64,000 nt of DNA from Cephalotus follicularis. Taxonomy: Eukaryota > Streptophyta > Magnoliopsida > Oxalidales > Cephalotaceae. Made by a program: the position numbers and the translations under genes. The DNA is taken from NCBI GenBank assembly GCA_001972305.1, contig BDDD01002942.1:3420-67419 (forward strand), read 5' to 3'. Positions 33,030-45,238 of the stretch are shown one piece after another (position 1 is the first letter of the stretch; each line of letters starts with the position of its first letter). A model generated the notes under the pieces. That model was not told the DNA's origin. It did no database searches and saw nothing but the letters and a program-made list of their open reading frames with translations.

Positions 33030-34440
33030 AGAGAAATCCCTAGGATCGAAACAAATAAGGATTCAATGCTCTCACGTCATCCTCAAGCTCCCATGTTGCT
33101 TCCTAGAGCTTGTGATATTTCCATAATACCTTAACCAAAGAAATTTCCTTATTCCTTAGCTGCTTGACTCGGCAGTCAAGAATCTGAACCGGTGTCTCCT
33201 CAAAGCTCATATCCGTCCTTAGATCCAATGGTTCATACTGTAACACGTGGGAAGGATCTGGGTGATACTTCCTTAGCATCGATACGAGGAAGACATTGTG
33301 TACCTCTGACAATTCTAGCGGTAAGGCAAGCCTGTAAGCAACAACGCCTACCCTCTCGAGGATCTGCAAAGGTCTGATAAACCGCAGAGCTAACTTTCCT
33401 CTTTTACCAAACCTCATGACTCCCTTGGATGGTGAAACTTTGAGGAATACATGATCTCCCACAGAGAACTCTAAATCCTTCCTTCGGTGATCTGCATAAC
33501 TCTTTTGCTGACTCTGAGCTGTTAGAAGCCTTTCCCTGATAACCCTAGCCTTCTCGGTCGTTTCTTGCACAAGCTTTGATCCTAGGAGACTCTGCTCGCC
33601 TACCTCAAACCAACATACTGGAGTTCTGCACTTTCGTCCATAAAGGGCCTCATACGGTGCCATCCCGATGCTAGCATAGAAACTATCATTATAAGAGAAT
33701 TCCATTAAAGGCAAATGTTCATCCCAACTGCCACCCCAATCCATTACACATGCCCGGAGCATATCCTCAAGAGTCTGAATCGTCCTTTTGGATTGACCAT
33801 CCGTCTGGGGGTGAAAAGCACTACTAAAACTCAACTGAGTACGAAAAGCTGTTTGTAATTTCTTCCAAAACCGCGAGGTAAAACATGGGTCCCTATCAGA
33901 CACAACGCTAACTGGTACTCCATGGAGTCTCACAATCTTCCCAACATACAGAGATGCTAACCGTTCTAGAGAATAAGTCGTCTTGATCGCTAGAAAATGT
34001 GCATATTTGGTAAAGCGATCAACAATAACCCACATAGCATCACGGTTAGCTCTCGTCCGTGGCTACCCCAATACAAAATTCATCGTGATATGCTCCCATT
34101 TCCATTGTGCCACTTGTAATGGTTGAAGCAATCCAGCTGGCCTTTAGTGTTCTGCCTTGACTTGCTGACATGTTAGGCAGACATAAATATACTCTGCGAT
34201 CTCTCTCTTCAAATTGTTCCACCAATAGGTGAGCTTTAGGTCTCTATACATTTTGGTGCTCCCTGGATGCACTGAGAAACTGGAGCAATAAGCCTGGGAC
34301 AACAACTCATCCTTCAGTTTCTTACTATTAGGAACACAAATCCTGCCCTGTAATATGATCAAACCATCACCATGAATCAAGAATTCGGGCTTCAATCCAC
34401 CTTGACCATCCAATGCAGCCTTAAGCAAACCTCTATCCAT
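33030..34440 (-). pseudogene. X element integrase and chromodomain
   Basis: The zinc-binding region (34440-34144) has Tyr-Cys where the first His is expected (AYCSSFSVHPGSTKMY), with the later C-x2-C intact (CLTCQQ). A stop at 34144 separates it from the core, 34035-33103. The core has Asp in VIVDRFTKYAHF and Asp in SDRDPCFTS, but Lys in place of the catalytic Glu (DGQSKRTIQTLE). The C-terminal GPY/F-type motif is altered (RFIRPLQILERVG). A chromodomain tail follows, interrupted by a stop at 33103 and continuing as ATWELEDD to about 33060. The chromodomain places X in the Tekay/Del chromoviruses. Confidence 0.9.
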
Positions 34441-34443
34441 CCC

Positions 34444-35590
34444 CTAAGCTTCTCTAATCCTGTCCAACAACCATGGCCGAGCCTCAATCTGGGAAACCGT
34501 CAAGCAAGCTAATCGATGACTCAAAGCGTCAGCCATCACATTAGCCTTGCCTGGATGATATTGTATATCACAATTACAGTCATTAAGCAATTCCATCCAC
34601 CTCCTCTGTCTTATATTCAGATCTTTTTGAGAGAAAAGGTGCTTCAAATTCTTGTGATCTGTGTACACCTCAAACTTTGTGCCATACAAAAAATGCCTCC
34701 ATTTGCATAGTGCAAAGATTATCGCTGCTAGATCCAGATCATGAGTGGGGTAGTTCTCCTCATGAGGCTTCAATTTTCTTGAGGCATAGGCAATAACCTT
34801 CCCATACTGCATCAAAACACAGCCCAAACCATTTCCTGACGCGTCACTGTATACCACGAAACTTTCATTACCCTCTGGCAAGGCCAAGATCGGCGTAGAA
34901 ATCAGGTGATGCATTAACTCCTCAAAACTCTCCTTACAACTGTCATCCCAAACAAATGCTATCTTCTTCAGTGTCAATCTGGTCAATGGTGTAGCAATCC
35001 GTGAGAATCCTTCGACAAAGCAGCGGTAATAACCTGTTAAGCCTAAGAAACTACGAACTTCAGATACATTTGTTGGCCATTTCCAATCTTTTATTGCTTC
35101 TATCTTTGTTGGATCCACTAGCAAACCAGCACTGGAAATGACATGACCCAGAAAAACCACATCCAATAACCAAAACTCACATTTACTAAACTTGGCATAC
35201 AACCTATGATCTCTCAGAATCTGCAATGCTAAGTGCAAATGCTCTCCATGCTCCTCCATATTCCTTGAATACACCAAGATATCATCAATGAAGACCATGT
35301 TGAACTTGTCAAGATACGGGCAGATTACCCTGTTCATAAGACTCATGAATGCGGTAGGGGCATTGGTCACCCCAATAGGCATCACCACAAACTCATAGTT
35401 CCCATTCCTTGACCTGAAAGCTGTCTTTGGAATGTCTTCAGCTCTAACCCTGAGTTGATGATATCATGATCTCAAATCCAACTTAGAGAATACTGCTCTC
35501 AACTGATCAAACAACTCATCAATATGCGGCAACGGGTACCTAACCCTGTTGAGCCACCGATAATCGATACACATCCGGAGCGATCCATTG
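34444..35590 (-). pseudogene. X element reverse transcriptase and RNase H
   Basis: After a frameshift near 35588 the frame runs through RT and RNase H. A TGA lies near 35464 in the YHQLRV motif. The catalytic box FIDDILVYS is intact, followed by SKCEFW, FLGHVIS and [12 protein letters not shown]. RNase H begins at [15 protein letters not shown] and includes [11 protein letters not shown] and [15 protein letters not shown]. The frame from 35388 to 34444 is a continuous 314 codons. Confidence 0.9.
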
Positions 35591-36330
35591 TTTTTCTTTT
35601 CACAAACAAGACAGGTGCTCCACAGGGGGAAACACTCAGTCTGATAAAAACTCTATTGAGCAACTCCAGCAATTGAACTTTCAACTCTTTCAACTCAGGA
35701 TGGGCCATACGATAAGGAACTCTCGATATCGGTGCTGTCCTTGGAAAAAGATCAATCATAAACTTCGTATCTCTCTCTGGCGGTAAGGATGTCAACTCAT
35801 TCGGGAACACATCTGGATATTCAAAAACAACTAGAACATCCTCTAACCTCAGTACCCATTTCCTGTTATGCGTCACGTGTGCCAGGAACCCACTACAGCC
35901 TTGTCTCATAAGCCTATCCGCATGAAGCGTCGATATCATCTGAACCGGCTGGTGCTCTAAAGACCCAATAAACTGGAACTGAGGTTGTCCTGGCATACTA
36001 AAGGTCACAACCTTCCCGTTACAATCCATATGGGCATAATGCACCGATAACCAATCCATCCCAAGGATCACATCCAGCTCACCTATCGGCAACACTACAA
36101 GATCTGCTAGCAAAACACGACCGGCGATCTCTAAAACACAAGACTTGCATACTCATTCTGAAATAACAAACTCCCCCACTGTGGTACTAACTTCCATCAC
36201 AAAAGGCAAAGGCTCGGGCTCCACATTAACATGGCATATAAAATGTGATGTAATGTATGAATGGGATGAGTCTGGATCTATAAGAGTCCTTGTCATATGC
36301 TGAGAGATACAAATAGTACCTCCTATCACT
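35590..36330 (-). pseudogene. X element protease and start of RT
   Basis: The frame 36113-35590 carries the protease end (GELDVILGMDWL) and the RT entry region ([46 protein letters not shown]). The active-site DSGA motif would lie upstream near 36270, where LIDPDSSHS (minus strand 36288-36262) shows it changed to PDSSHS. The frame is lost near 35588. Confidence 0.8.
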
Positions 36331-37870
36331 GATGTAGATCCCCATGCAGCACTCTGTTCAATAGCATATACCTTACCCTACATAATAGGCATCAATCCCA
36401 TAGGCTGCTTCCCACGATCTCGCCTTGCTATTGAAGGTGAACTGGTACTGGGGTGGCCTTGATACTGCTGTCTAGAACCACCACCCTACTGATAATCAAT
36501 ACTCTGGTTTTGTCGAGAACCTCCATAAGATCAACCGGAACTCTGTCCTGGCTGACTCCTTGAACCTTATATATCACGAGGGCACTTCCTAGCAATGTGA
36601 TCGGAATCCCCACAAACCATGCTTTTACCGGTTTTCCACCAACAGTCATCTGATGTGTGGTTCGTGTTTTGAAAATGCATGCACGGATCAAAGGGAGCCT
36701 GACTACCACCACTAGAAAGTCTAGAACGATCTCCTCTCATCCCCTGGTTCCTCTGCTGAGAATCCTACCTTCTGCTCCTCTGCCGTGAGCTATGACCTCT
36801 ACCCCTCTGTTGCGAGCCTCTGGACTGTCCTCTCTGACCAGAAAAACTGGGTGGATTGCCAACACTTTCAGGTTAGCCACCCTGACCTAGACTGCTGTTC
36901 CCGGATCTCTAGGACATGTTACTGCTACAAGAACTCTTCCCTGACTGCCATCCTAAAGAAGCAGGTCTGCTACTACCAGCCTGAATCCGTAAATTACGTA
37001 GCTTTTCAGATACAGCCTCAATATCTCTGGCTCTTCTAGCCAACTCAAAGAAAGATCTCAGCCTGAGTGGTACTAGCTTATGTATGATATCTGGTCTGAG
37101 GCCATCGAGAAACTTCTTAGCCTTTCTTGCTTCCGTACCAACCATATGAGGAGCTATCCTTGATAATTCAACAAATTTAGCCTCGTACTAGGCTACAGAC
37201 ATGTTACCTTGGGTTAAGGCAAGAAATGCAGTCTCCTTCTTATCAATTTCAACCTCGGGAAAATACTGCTCATTGAACTCTGTTATGAACACGTCCCATG
37301 AATTTGGTATACTCGATTCTTCCCAAGAGGCAGCAACCATGTTCCACCAATGTTCTACTTCGCCTTACAGCATATAAGTAACGAAGACAACTTTCTCAAA
37401 GTCTGAACATCTCAAGACTTGAAAGATCTTCTCTATTTGCATCAGCCATCTCTCAGCAGTAATAGCAGCAGGGTCCTCTATAAAAGTTGGTGGATTTAAC
37501 CTCGAAAACCTGACTAAGGGATCCTCCCTAGGTGTAGGTAGATCGACTAATCTCTTTGCTATTTCAGTACTCGTAGCTGGTCTTACAACTGGGGTTTGCT
37601 CTGGTGCCTCTGCTGCACGTCTAACCGGTCTTACAGCTGGGGTTTGCTCAACTATAACCACTTGCGCTGCATAAACTCATTCATTCGGTTCATCATGTTA
37701 TACATGTTCCTCATAAAACCTCTGGGTTCCTTTTGTTCGGGAGTGTCAAAATTAGCTTCTTGGCTCACATTCTGTTCATCTTGTTCTTCAACATCTCTAC
37801 TGGCTCGGGTACGTCTAGTCGACGGCCTTGCCTTAGCTTTTCATGTGGCTCCCCTCCTTCGACCTTCCAT
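36331..37870 (-). pseudogene. X element gag
   Basis: An ATG at 37870 starts a frame that soon meets a stop (near 37843). The Retrotrans_gag region is clear at 37661-36909: FSRLNPPTFIEDPAAITAERW, then WDVFITEFNEQYFPE, EARKAKKFLDGLRPDI and LRSFFELARRARDIE. At least two stops (about 37365 and 37189) interrupt it. A single zinc knuckle near 36630-36588 reads S-x2-C-x4-H-x4-C, the first Cys having become Ser. Gag would package element RNA; this copy cannot. Confidence 0.82.
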
Positions 37871-38044
37871 ATCTACCTTGTATAAGAAACAAAAGTCAGC
37901 TAACCAATTCATAACCATATTTTCAAAACAGATACAGCAACCAACAACTTATCAATATCACTCAGTTCCAATAACAACAATCTTATCCATATCACTTAAT
38001 TCCAATAGCAAAGGATCCTATCCTAGCGTAGCCAACATATCATG

Positions 38045-38056
38045 GATTTGATACCA
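38045..38056 (-). other. Primer binding site of element X
   Basis: On the minus strand TGGTATCAAATC lies seven bases after the end of the 5' LTR (GGGGCATGACA). It resembles the initiator tRNA-Met site with changes in its last bases. Confidence 0.7.
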
Positions 38057-38063
38057 CCTAAAC

Positions 38064-40916
38064 TGTCATGCCCCGAACCCTAAGGAAGACCCCAAGGCTC
38101 GACACATGGAAGGTCCGTCCATACCATCCATTATACACATAGCATCATACTCCAAAAAATACGTTATAAATTTTAAACTGTAAATACCATATGCATGCAA
38201 AAGATATTCATCAATATTCAAAGACAAGCCCAACCATATCCATAACATCAAACACATATATCTTAAGCGATGCCACAAGATGTTAGGTCAATAGTTGAAT
38301 ACAAAATATCTCTTATACATCCAAATTCATATACACAAGGTAGATGATAGAAACTGAACTGCTCAAGAACTCCTGTGTTGCTATACGACCTGTTCGATCA
38401 CTTCGGTGCTTCACCTGAACCTGACCCATTACGAGAATGGGTCAGTAACCAATGGCTGTGTAGGCCAATATGCTGTGAAATGCAGCAGTTATAATAGATA
38501 TATATGCATGAGATGTTCTATTCATGAATGACATATGTGGATAGCTTCAGAATACCAACCGTCCCTAAGCGGTGGTATACCTGGCTAGTCCTAATCACAT
38601 GAAAGGCCATAAGACTGTAGACACTCCATAAAATCAATCCATAACCATCCATGTGGACAATAAATCTATAGGGTCAAGTACTCCTCTACCTCTCCGGCTC
38701 GAGATAGTACCTCCATCGTCTATACACCCTCTCTGCCATAGCCATGTGGAGCATAGGATAACACCGACCACATAATCCATACCATAATACGAGTCCCAAA
38801 GGCACTAGCCTAGACCATAATATAGATATATGCGATCTATGCCATGAACATGCCATATCCATAACATACCATATCGCTCCATAATGCGGTGATGCCCGTA
38901 GGATTACCATATCCATAAAATATATGGCCTACACCCATAATGCTTCATAACGGAAATGAAGATTATGAATGGGTTATCCCATTAGGTCACAACCATGACA
39001 AACCATCAGTTATAATCGTACCATACCCGTAGCCCATAACCATATTTCCATTTAAAATATAGGGACCTAACCATAAAGGATCACATAGGATCCATCCGTC
39101 AAAACCATTTTAAAACCATTTTCCATAACCGTACTTTCCATGACCATTTCCCATAACCATTTTCTTGGTCCCTATCAGAGTTGTAAAATAATGGAAAGGA
39201 AGTCCAACTAGGAGATCCACATCCAGATGTCCCAATTGGGCTATCCTAACCATTCTTGAAAACCATTTGAATAAAACCCTTTTTTTTGTTGACTTTCTTA
39301 AAACTTCTCGAAAGTTGATTTGAAAATCAAAGGTGCTAAAAGAGTATTCAGGCTTCGTATGTAATCCATTCGAAAAGAAAACCATTTGAAGTTGAAAACA
39401 GGGTGATTTAGCTAAAACATGGGCGTTAGGCATCGACGCTTTCGTGCTAGCCAATGATGCTTAGCGCCCAAGCATCGAAGGTTTGCACTAGGCATCGACG
39501 GTTAAGGCATTGTGCCTTAAGCATTGACGCACACACTAAGCGTTGATGCACACACTAAGCGTCAGTCTATTGAAACAAATAAGGCGTCTACGCTTTAGCA
39601 GACATCGTCGACGATTAGCCCATTTTTCCTTATTGCGTTAACATGTCGCGGTGATTAGCGCACACAACACAAAGGGGCACATAAGGCATCGACACTTTAA
39701 CCAAAAGCGTCGATGCTCTGTGCATTGAAGAACACGTCGACCTGTAAGACACTACTAGAAAAAGGACATTTCCCAACCGCCTTGCCGACCGTCTTCCCGA
39801 CTGCTTTTGCGGTCGGTGAATATCCTCAATTGAACGCGTGTTTCTTTTCCATTGCCGACCGCTTTTTTTAGAATTGCCGACCGCCTTTTTGGAATTGTCG
39901 ACCGCTTAGGCGGTCGGCAATTTCAAATTTACCAATATTATTACTTATTTCATTTTAGCAACCGCCCTTTTTTTACCGACCGCTATGGCGGTCGGGATTT
40001 GTCTTAATTTGAATTTATCCTGCTTTTGATCAGTTCATTTGACAGATTCCTTTATTTTTTTTACATCTACGTCGCTCTCTCTTTCTCTCTTCGCCTCCAC
40101 ACTGCAACTCTCTCTCTCTCTGTCCCGACCGCTTTGGCGGTCGGGAAATGTTCTTTTTCTAGTAGTGAGATGAACACGTCGATGCCCTGGGTTCCGATCA
40201 ACACTGTAAAAATTGATCAAAACTCATTTAAACCGTTTAAAATTTGATTCAAAGGAAACTGTAAGTTCCATACATCAATTAAAACTCAAAAACAGTTTTA
40301 AACCATTGAAATCCATTCCCATAACTCTTAGATTGAGATAAAGCGGTAATCGGGTAAAAAGTCCCAAGTCTAATTTCTCTCAAATTTCCATTTCGATCCA
40401 TTATTAACCATACCGAACGCCCTAATTCATCCATCTAACATATATCCATCAATCCATAACCATACCGTCATGCAAATCCATCACAATATGAAAATCAAAC
40501 AATATCTAAAACCTACCTTAAATTTGGTTGAGAATGGAGAATATGTTGTTTAAATCTTCGTTCTGCTTCTCCCTTCAGGTTCTACACACTGCCACGATCC
40601 CAAAGACTCTTTCCTTGCTTGATTTCGCCCACTTTCTCTCTCTAACTCACACTCTCTCTAGAATTGAACGAGAAATGAAAATGGGAAGAGAAAGAGCTGA
40701 ACTTCCTATATATAGATATAGGCTTCCTTTAGGTAAAAATCTCATAATCCACGTTGAGGTTCTACTGAACCCCCATTACCCATAAACATACATAAAAGTG
40801 AAAAATAGTATATATCATATACAATACATGCCATCTGTACATACAATACCATATGATATAGTATAAGTACCAACAAAATGTATGCAATTCCGTACATATA
40901 AAATCTGGGGCTAACA
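38064..40916 (-). mobile_element. 5' LTR of Tekay-like element X
   Basis: On the minus strand it runs from 40916 (TGTTAGCCCCAG) to 38064 (ending GGGGCATGACA), 2853 bases including a 418-base MITE. It aligns with the broken 3' LTR at 3530-3842, 30409-31802 and 32940-33016. Many palindrome variants lie at 39428-39740 and 40178-40192, often with CpG-to-TpG changes (GCATCGACGC, GCGTTGACGC). Confidence 0.88.
39750..40167. mobile_element. CACTA-type miniature transposon (MITE)
   Basis: The ends are CACTACTAGAAAAA and TTTTTCTAGTAGTG, the terminal repeat of CACTA/EnSpm elements, with a 3-bp duplication AGA (39747-39749, 40168-40170). The 418-base interior has no transposase. It has many copies of CCGACCGC and its complement GCGGTCGG in both orientations, like the subterminal repeats bound by CACTA transposases. 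The matching place in the other X LTR (near 31160) has no insertion, so it landed after the LTRs were made. Confidence 0.93.
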
Positions 40917-41729
40917 AAATTGGCCGATCTACACGTAGGTGCCTTAGAACTGCTGTGACTTAGCGCAGAACGCGCTATTATAGCTGGCAGTAAGTCTAAC
41001 TCACTAAGTTAACTCACTCCACTTCAACAACTCTAGCCGCATCACAAAAACGCCGCAAAAACTTCAGTTTGACACGTCTCTGCTTGAGACTCACCAAGAC
41101 TCGATGGTAAATTGCTTTGTCGGAGCTCCGACCAGGAAGCCTGAGCTCCGGTCAGGCCATAACTAACTTCAAAAACCTTCGATCTACCCTGGGTGATCGA
41201 GACTGACTGTGACTCAACGCCAAACACCAGCCACAGGCGGCGGCGTGCTGAACTAGTTGGGTTGACTCAACGACTAATTCTTGCAAAAAAATGCCTTAAC
41301 TACCCTCAAAATGGGTGTAGTCGATCTTCACGATGAAAACCCGATCCACCAATGATGATGTCAGCGGTGGAAACGCACGTCCGAGATGGCAAAGCTCAGG
41401 GAGAAAAAGAGAGAAAAAGGAAAGGAAAGGGTGATTACCGGCCATGGAGAACCGTAGTGAAGCTCCCCGTCTCTTCCCGGGCATCGGTTCGGCGCCTTGT
41501 CCCTATCTCTTGTTCGGCGGGCATCTCTCTCTCACTCTCGCGCAAAAACGTGCCCAACTGCCATGTCGCTCTTTTTAATCCTTTCTTTAGGTGAGTCTAG
41601 CACCTTCGAGAAAAAAATGCCCCAGCTTCCCTTTTTTTTGGGTGCATAATCTGCTATAACACATAACAACAATCAAACATGATGTTACGAAATGCACTTT
41701 TCTATTTTGACTGGAACACGGGTGTTACA
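40917..41729 (-). mobile_element. Truncated LTR of the 56488/58610 kind (family Y)
   Basis: It ends at 41729 with ACACGGGTGTTACA, the start of an LTR on the minus strand. It shares with 59930-60810 the order of CpG-rich blocks such as GACTCAACGCCAAACACC and CTCACCAAGACTCG. Its other part should lie left of the window, beyond the X element that interrupts it at 40916/40917. Three ORFs here show no domain. Confidence 0.65.
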
Positions 41730-42444
41730 AAAACCACCCCAAAACAACACTTTTCTCACTCCTCTCCACCTCAAAACTGGCCTTCCACTCCCCATGCATG
41801 CATATTTAAAGCTATGCACACCCATCCCAGAGAGCTAGAACACTTGGGATTAATGCATGGCAAATGACGGACACTTGTCCCATGAAAACTCCACCCTTGA
41901 GCCTATATAATGAGACTTCAATCAACCATTTTCAGTAAATTTCAGTAGCAAGAATAGGAGAATAAAAATTAGATAGAAAAAGAGATGGAGGGATGGGTGG
42001 AAGAGCAAAGAAGAGCCAAAATTTCCTAAGCAATCATTTCACACCAAGAATGAGCGATCAAGATAGTAAAAGAGTTTCCTTTTCATTCCTTAATGATCCA
42101 TCCTCTCCAATGTCTTGTAAATATCCATTACTTATTACATATCGGTTGGCATGCATGTTTTAACACTCCCTAATCATCCAACCACTTGCATGTTTCAAAA
42201 TTATGCTCAAACATTTTCTGTACTATACTTCTTGAACATGTAGTACATTAAAATAATAATAACTTGTTCAATTTTTAATGGAATTACATGAATATTCCTA
42301 TAAAACTATTGTGTTTTGAGTTTTGACATCCAAGGACCTTCTGGACGTGAAAACTGGACTTCAATAATTATGGACGAACTAATTATGCATTATGGACATG
42401 CAACTTTAAACAGCTAGAACTAATTCATTGCTTAATGAACTTTT
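41730..42444. other. Unclassified AT-rich flank
   Basis: No protein domain was found. CTATATAATGAG (about 41903-41914) could be a TATA box, and the following AG-rich region looks like an LTR or promoter leader, but no partner copy was found in the window. The last part (from about 42288) resembles the start of the 190-bp repeats that follow. Confidence 0.4.
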
Positions 42445-43366
42445 ATGAATCTTATATGATTAGAAAGATTGAAAATTCCTCTACAATATTTATGCTTTTA
42501 GAATTTTGTGATTATGAGTTTTTGTACATAAAATAATAGCTTTTATATAAACTGCTTTTCTAAACACCTGTATGCATGACAATTTTCTTTATGCTTATTA
42601 AAATATTCATACGGACCGTAACATTTATCAAAAATTTATGAAACCTTACAATTTGTAAAATTGTATGTAACACCCAGAATTTCCATTCAATGTATTATTG
42701 TGATTCTCAATGTAATTTTACCTTGGATTAATGAGAAATGATGGATTATCCAAATTAGAATGTTGATTTTGATTAAAGAACGTTAAGAGTGTTGTTTTGA
42801 CTTGAAATGTTGAAATTTGGCCTTAAGCGTCGACGCCCAAGAACCAAGCATCGACACTGAGAAAACAAAACGTGTACATAAATTTTATGCCCTCAAAGCG
42901 TCGATGCCAAACGATAGTGTCGACACCAATGAGCAAACAGAGTTAAGCATCGCCGCTTAAAGATGAACATCAGACACGTTTAAAACACTCACAGAAAACG
43001 TGTTAAGGGGTTAGGTGTTGACCCCTATTCGGGCGCATTACCACTCCAGGGATGGAATCTTATACATGCCATCAGCTACCCAAGCTTTCCATGACAGTAT
43101 GAAAGAGAGAGGATCACACATGGGTGTCATGCGGTAGGTGAAAGAGAGAGGGAAGAGCCCGGCGTCATGCACATGGCGAATGCATGCAGGTGAGGGAAAG
43201 AGTGAGAAAAATGTGCATAAAAGGTACACTCTCATATCCTTCCTTTAGCGCCTGAAAGAGGAAGAAAAAGAGAAAGGAAATACTGGGAAAAACAGAAAGA
43301 AAAACACAGAGGGAACCAAAAAAGAGAGAGGTAAAAGAGAGAGATCAGTCTCCATTATTGGACGAG

Positions 43367-43373
43367 TATAAAA
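43367..43373 (+). promoter_or_regulatory. Putative TATA box of the 42666 LTR
   Basis: TATAAAA in GACGAGTATAAAAGCTCGG, after an AG-rich stretch. If used, cluster A (42827-42960) is upstream and cluster B (43727-44118) is transcribed. Confidence 0.6.
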
Positions 43374-43726
43374 GCTCGGAAGCTTAGGAGTTAGAAACTC
43401 AAACTTGGAGCTGTTGTACCAGACCTTGGAGCTTAAAGCTACTGGTCGGTGAAGCTTAAAGAGGTGGACTTCGATTCCTAACTTGGAATCTAAGGTATGG
43501 ATTTTATAAATGTGATTTTGAGTTCAATAATAGTAGATGCTCATTTGATGAGATGCATGAAGGTTGTAATTTTGTGGACTGTGCTATGATGATTGATTGC
43601 CATGTATAGATAACCTGCTATGCATGTTGTGTTTTGAAATGATATTGGGTTGGATTGCATGTATTGCATGCTTGATTTCCACTGGTTTGAGACACGTTGA
43701 AGAAGACAATGTTCTGGTCTTCTTTA

Positions 43727-44118
43727 ACCGTCGACGCTTAATTGAAAAGCGTCGACGCCTTGACTTGCTATGGGGGAAATGATTGCCTGGTTTTCGTTAA
43801 ACAGTTGACGCTCAAAGGAAAAGCGTCGATGCTTTAGTCTGTTATGCGTGATAAGGGACATTAGAAGCGTTGACATGTAAGGTTCCTACCTTAAGCGTCG
43901 CCGCCATAGATTGAAGCGCTGACACTTAAGGGTCCATACCTTAATGCGTCGACGCTCAAAGAGATAAAAGTTGATGCATAAAACTTCTAGTTTAAAGCGC
44001 TGACACAAAGGGTTAAAGCGTCGACGCTTGAAGGACATAAGCATCGATGCTAAGAGTTAAGCGGCGGCGCTTAAGTGACTGATATGAACGTTGAGGCTTA
44101 GTGAGTACACGTCGACGC
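43727..44118. repeat. Palindrome cluster B, GCGTCGACGC dialect
   Basis: It includes CCGTCGACGC (43728), GCGTCGACGC (43749), GCGTCGATGC (about 43827), GCGTCGCCGC, GCGTCGACGC (about 43946 and 44018), GCGGCGGCGC and CACGTCGACGC (about 44108). Spacing is irregular. Confidence 0.8.
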
Positions 44119-44780
44119 CCAAAAGAGCCTGGTTGCATTTTGAGCGTACGTTTGCTTGCATATTCCTGAGGATTGTACTATGGATTCACTATTGTTGGTT
44201 TCTAAAGTATTTTATCATTCTAGAAAATACATAAATTATTTTATGAAAAATCTTTATTTTACTTGAAATATTATATTTCAACGGATTGAATCGCGGTTTC
44301 AAAAGACTGTTACATATTTTGAATAAATATGTTTTGACAAGTATTTTATGGCTCATAATTTACTTGATGTTGAAAAGGATTCGTTATATGTATTTAACAA
44401 ATATATGTGTATTTCAAGCATTTATAGCATATAAACTACTTGGAAACGGATTGATTGATTGGATTGGATGAGATTTCTTAGCCTATGTGCCGGCTAGCCT
44501 ACATGCTTTCGTAGCCTTGGCCGGTTAGCATCAATGGATTGTTTGAGCTTTCCTAGCACTACGGGACGGTTAGCCTACAAGCTTTCCTAGCCCGGGGTCA
44601 GTTAGCATCATTTGAGTGGTTGAGCTTCCCTAGCCTACATGCCGGTTAGCCTATTCACTTTCCTAGCCTTGTGCCGGTTGGCCTCGATACGTATGGATTG
44701 ATTGGTCCTTCGTGACATGATTGATGGATTGTTTGGTTGTAGCCACGTGGTATGGTTACTTACCTATTGACGGATACATA

Positions 44781-44833
<53 letters not shown>
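44781..44833. repeat. TG/TA microsatellite
   Basis: TGTGTGTG followed by about 22 TA units; the short ORF through it is not a gene. Confidence 0.95.
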
Positions 44834-44836
<3 letters not shown>

Positions 44837-44850
44837 TATATATATGTATG

Positions 44851-45238
44851 TATTGTTATATATTATGTATGGCATCTTGATTGCATTCATTACATAACAT
44901 TTATTATCGTTGACCCCAAAATGCATTTATATTTTTCCTACTTAGTCAGTGGATTCGGCTAACCCTATCAATTTCATATTGATGCAGCGGATCGACATTG
45001 GTTATGCGTGGGGAAAAAGAAGAGAAGTTTAAATTGCATATATATATTGTTATATATTATGTATGGCATCTTGAATGCATTCATTACATGACATTTATTA
45101 TCGTTGACCCCAAAGTGCATTTATAATTTTCCTACATAGTCAGTGGATTCGGCTAGCCCTATCAATTTCAGATTGATGCAGCGGATCGACATTGGTTATG
45201 CGTGGGGAAAAAGAAGAGAAGTTTAAATTGCATTTCCT
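44851..45238. repeat. 194-bp tandem duplication inside the LTR
   Basis: 44851-45044 and 45045-45238 are nearly identical, each running from TATTGTTATATATTATG to GAAGTTTAAATTGCAT. The unit includes the conserved GGCTAACCC/GGCTAGCCC block of these LTRs and its boundary lies at short TATATAT runs. Confidence 0.92.

Noticed and set aside
41730..42444. Host gene promoter or exon near a TATA-like box
   Set aside because: No open frame with a domain and no splice-supported exon could be seen; it is more likely unclassified repeat sequence.
44780..44962. Short ORF with alternating Tyr and Ile
   Set aside because: It is a translation of the TA microsatellite.
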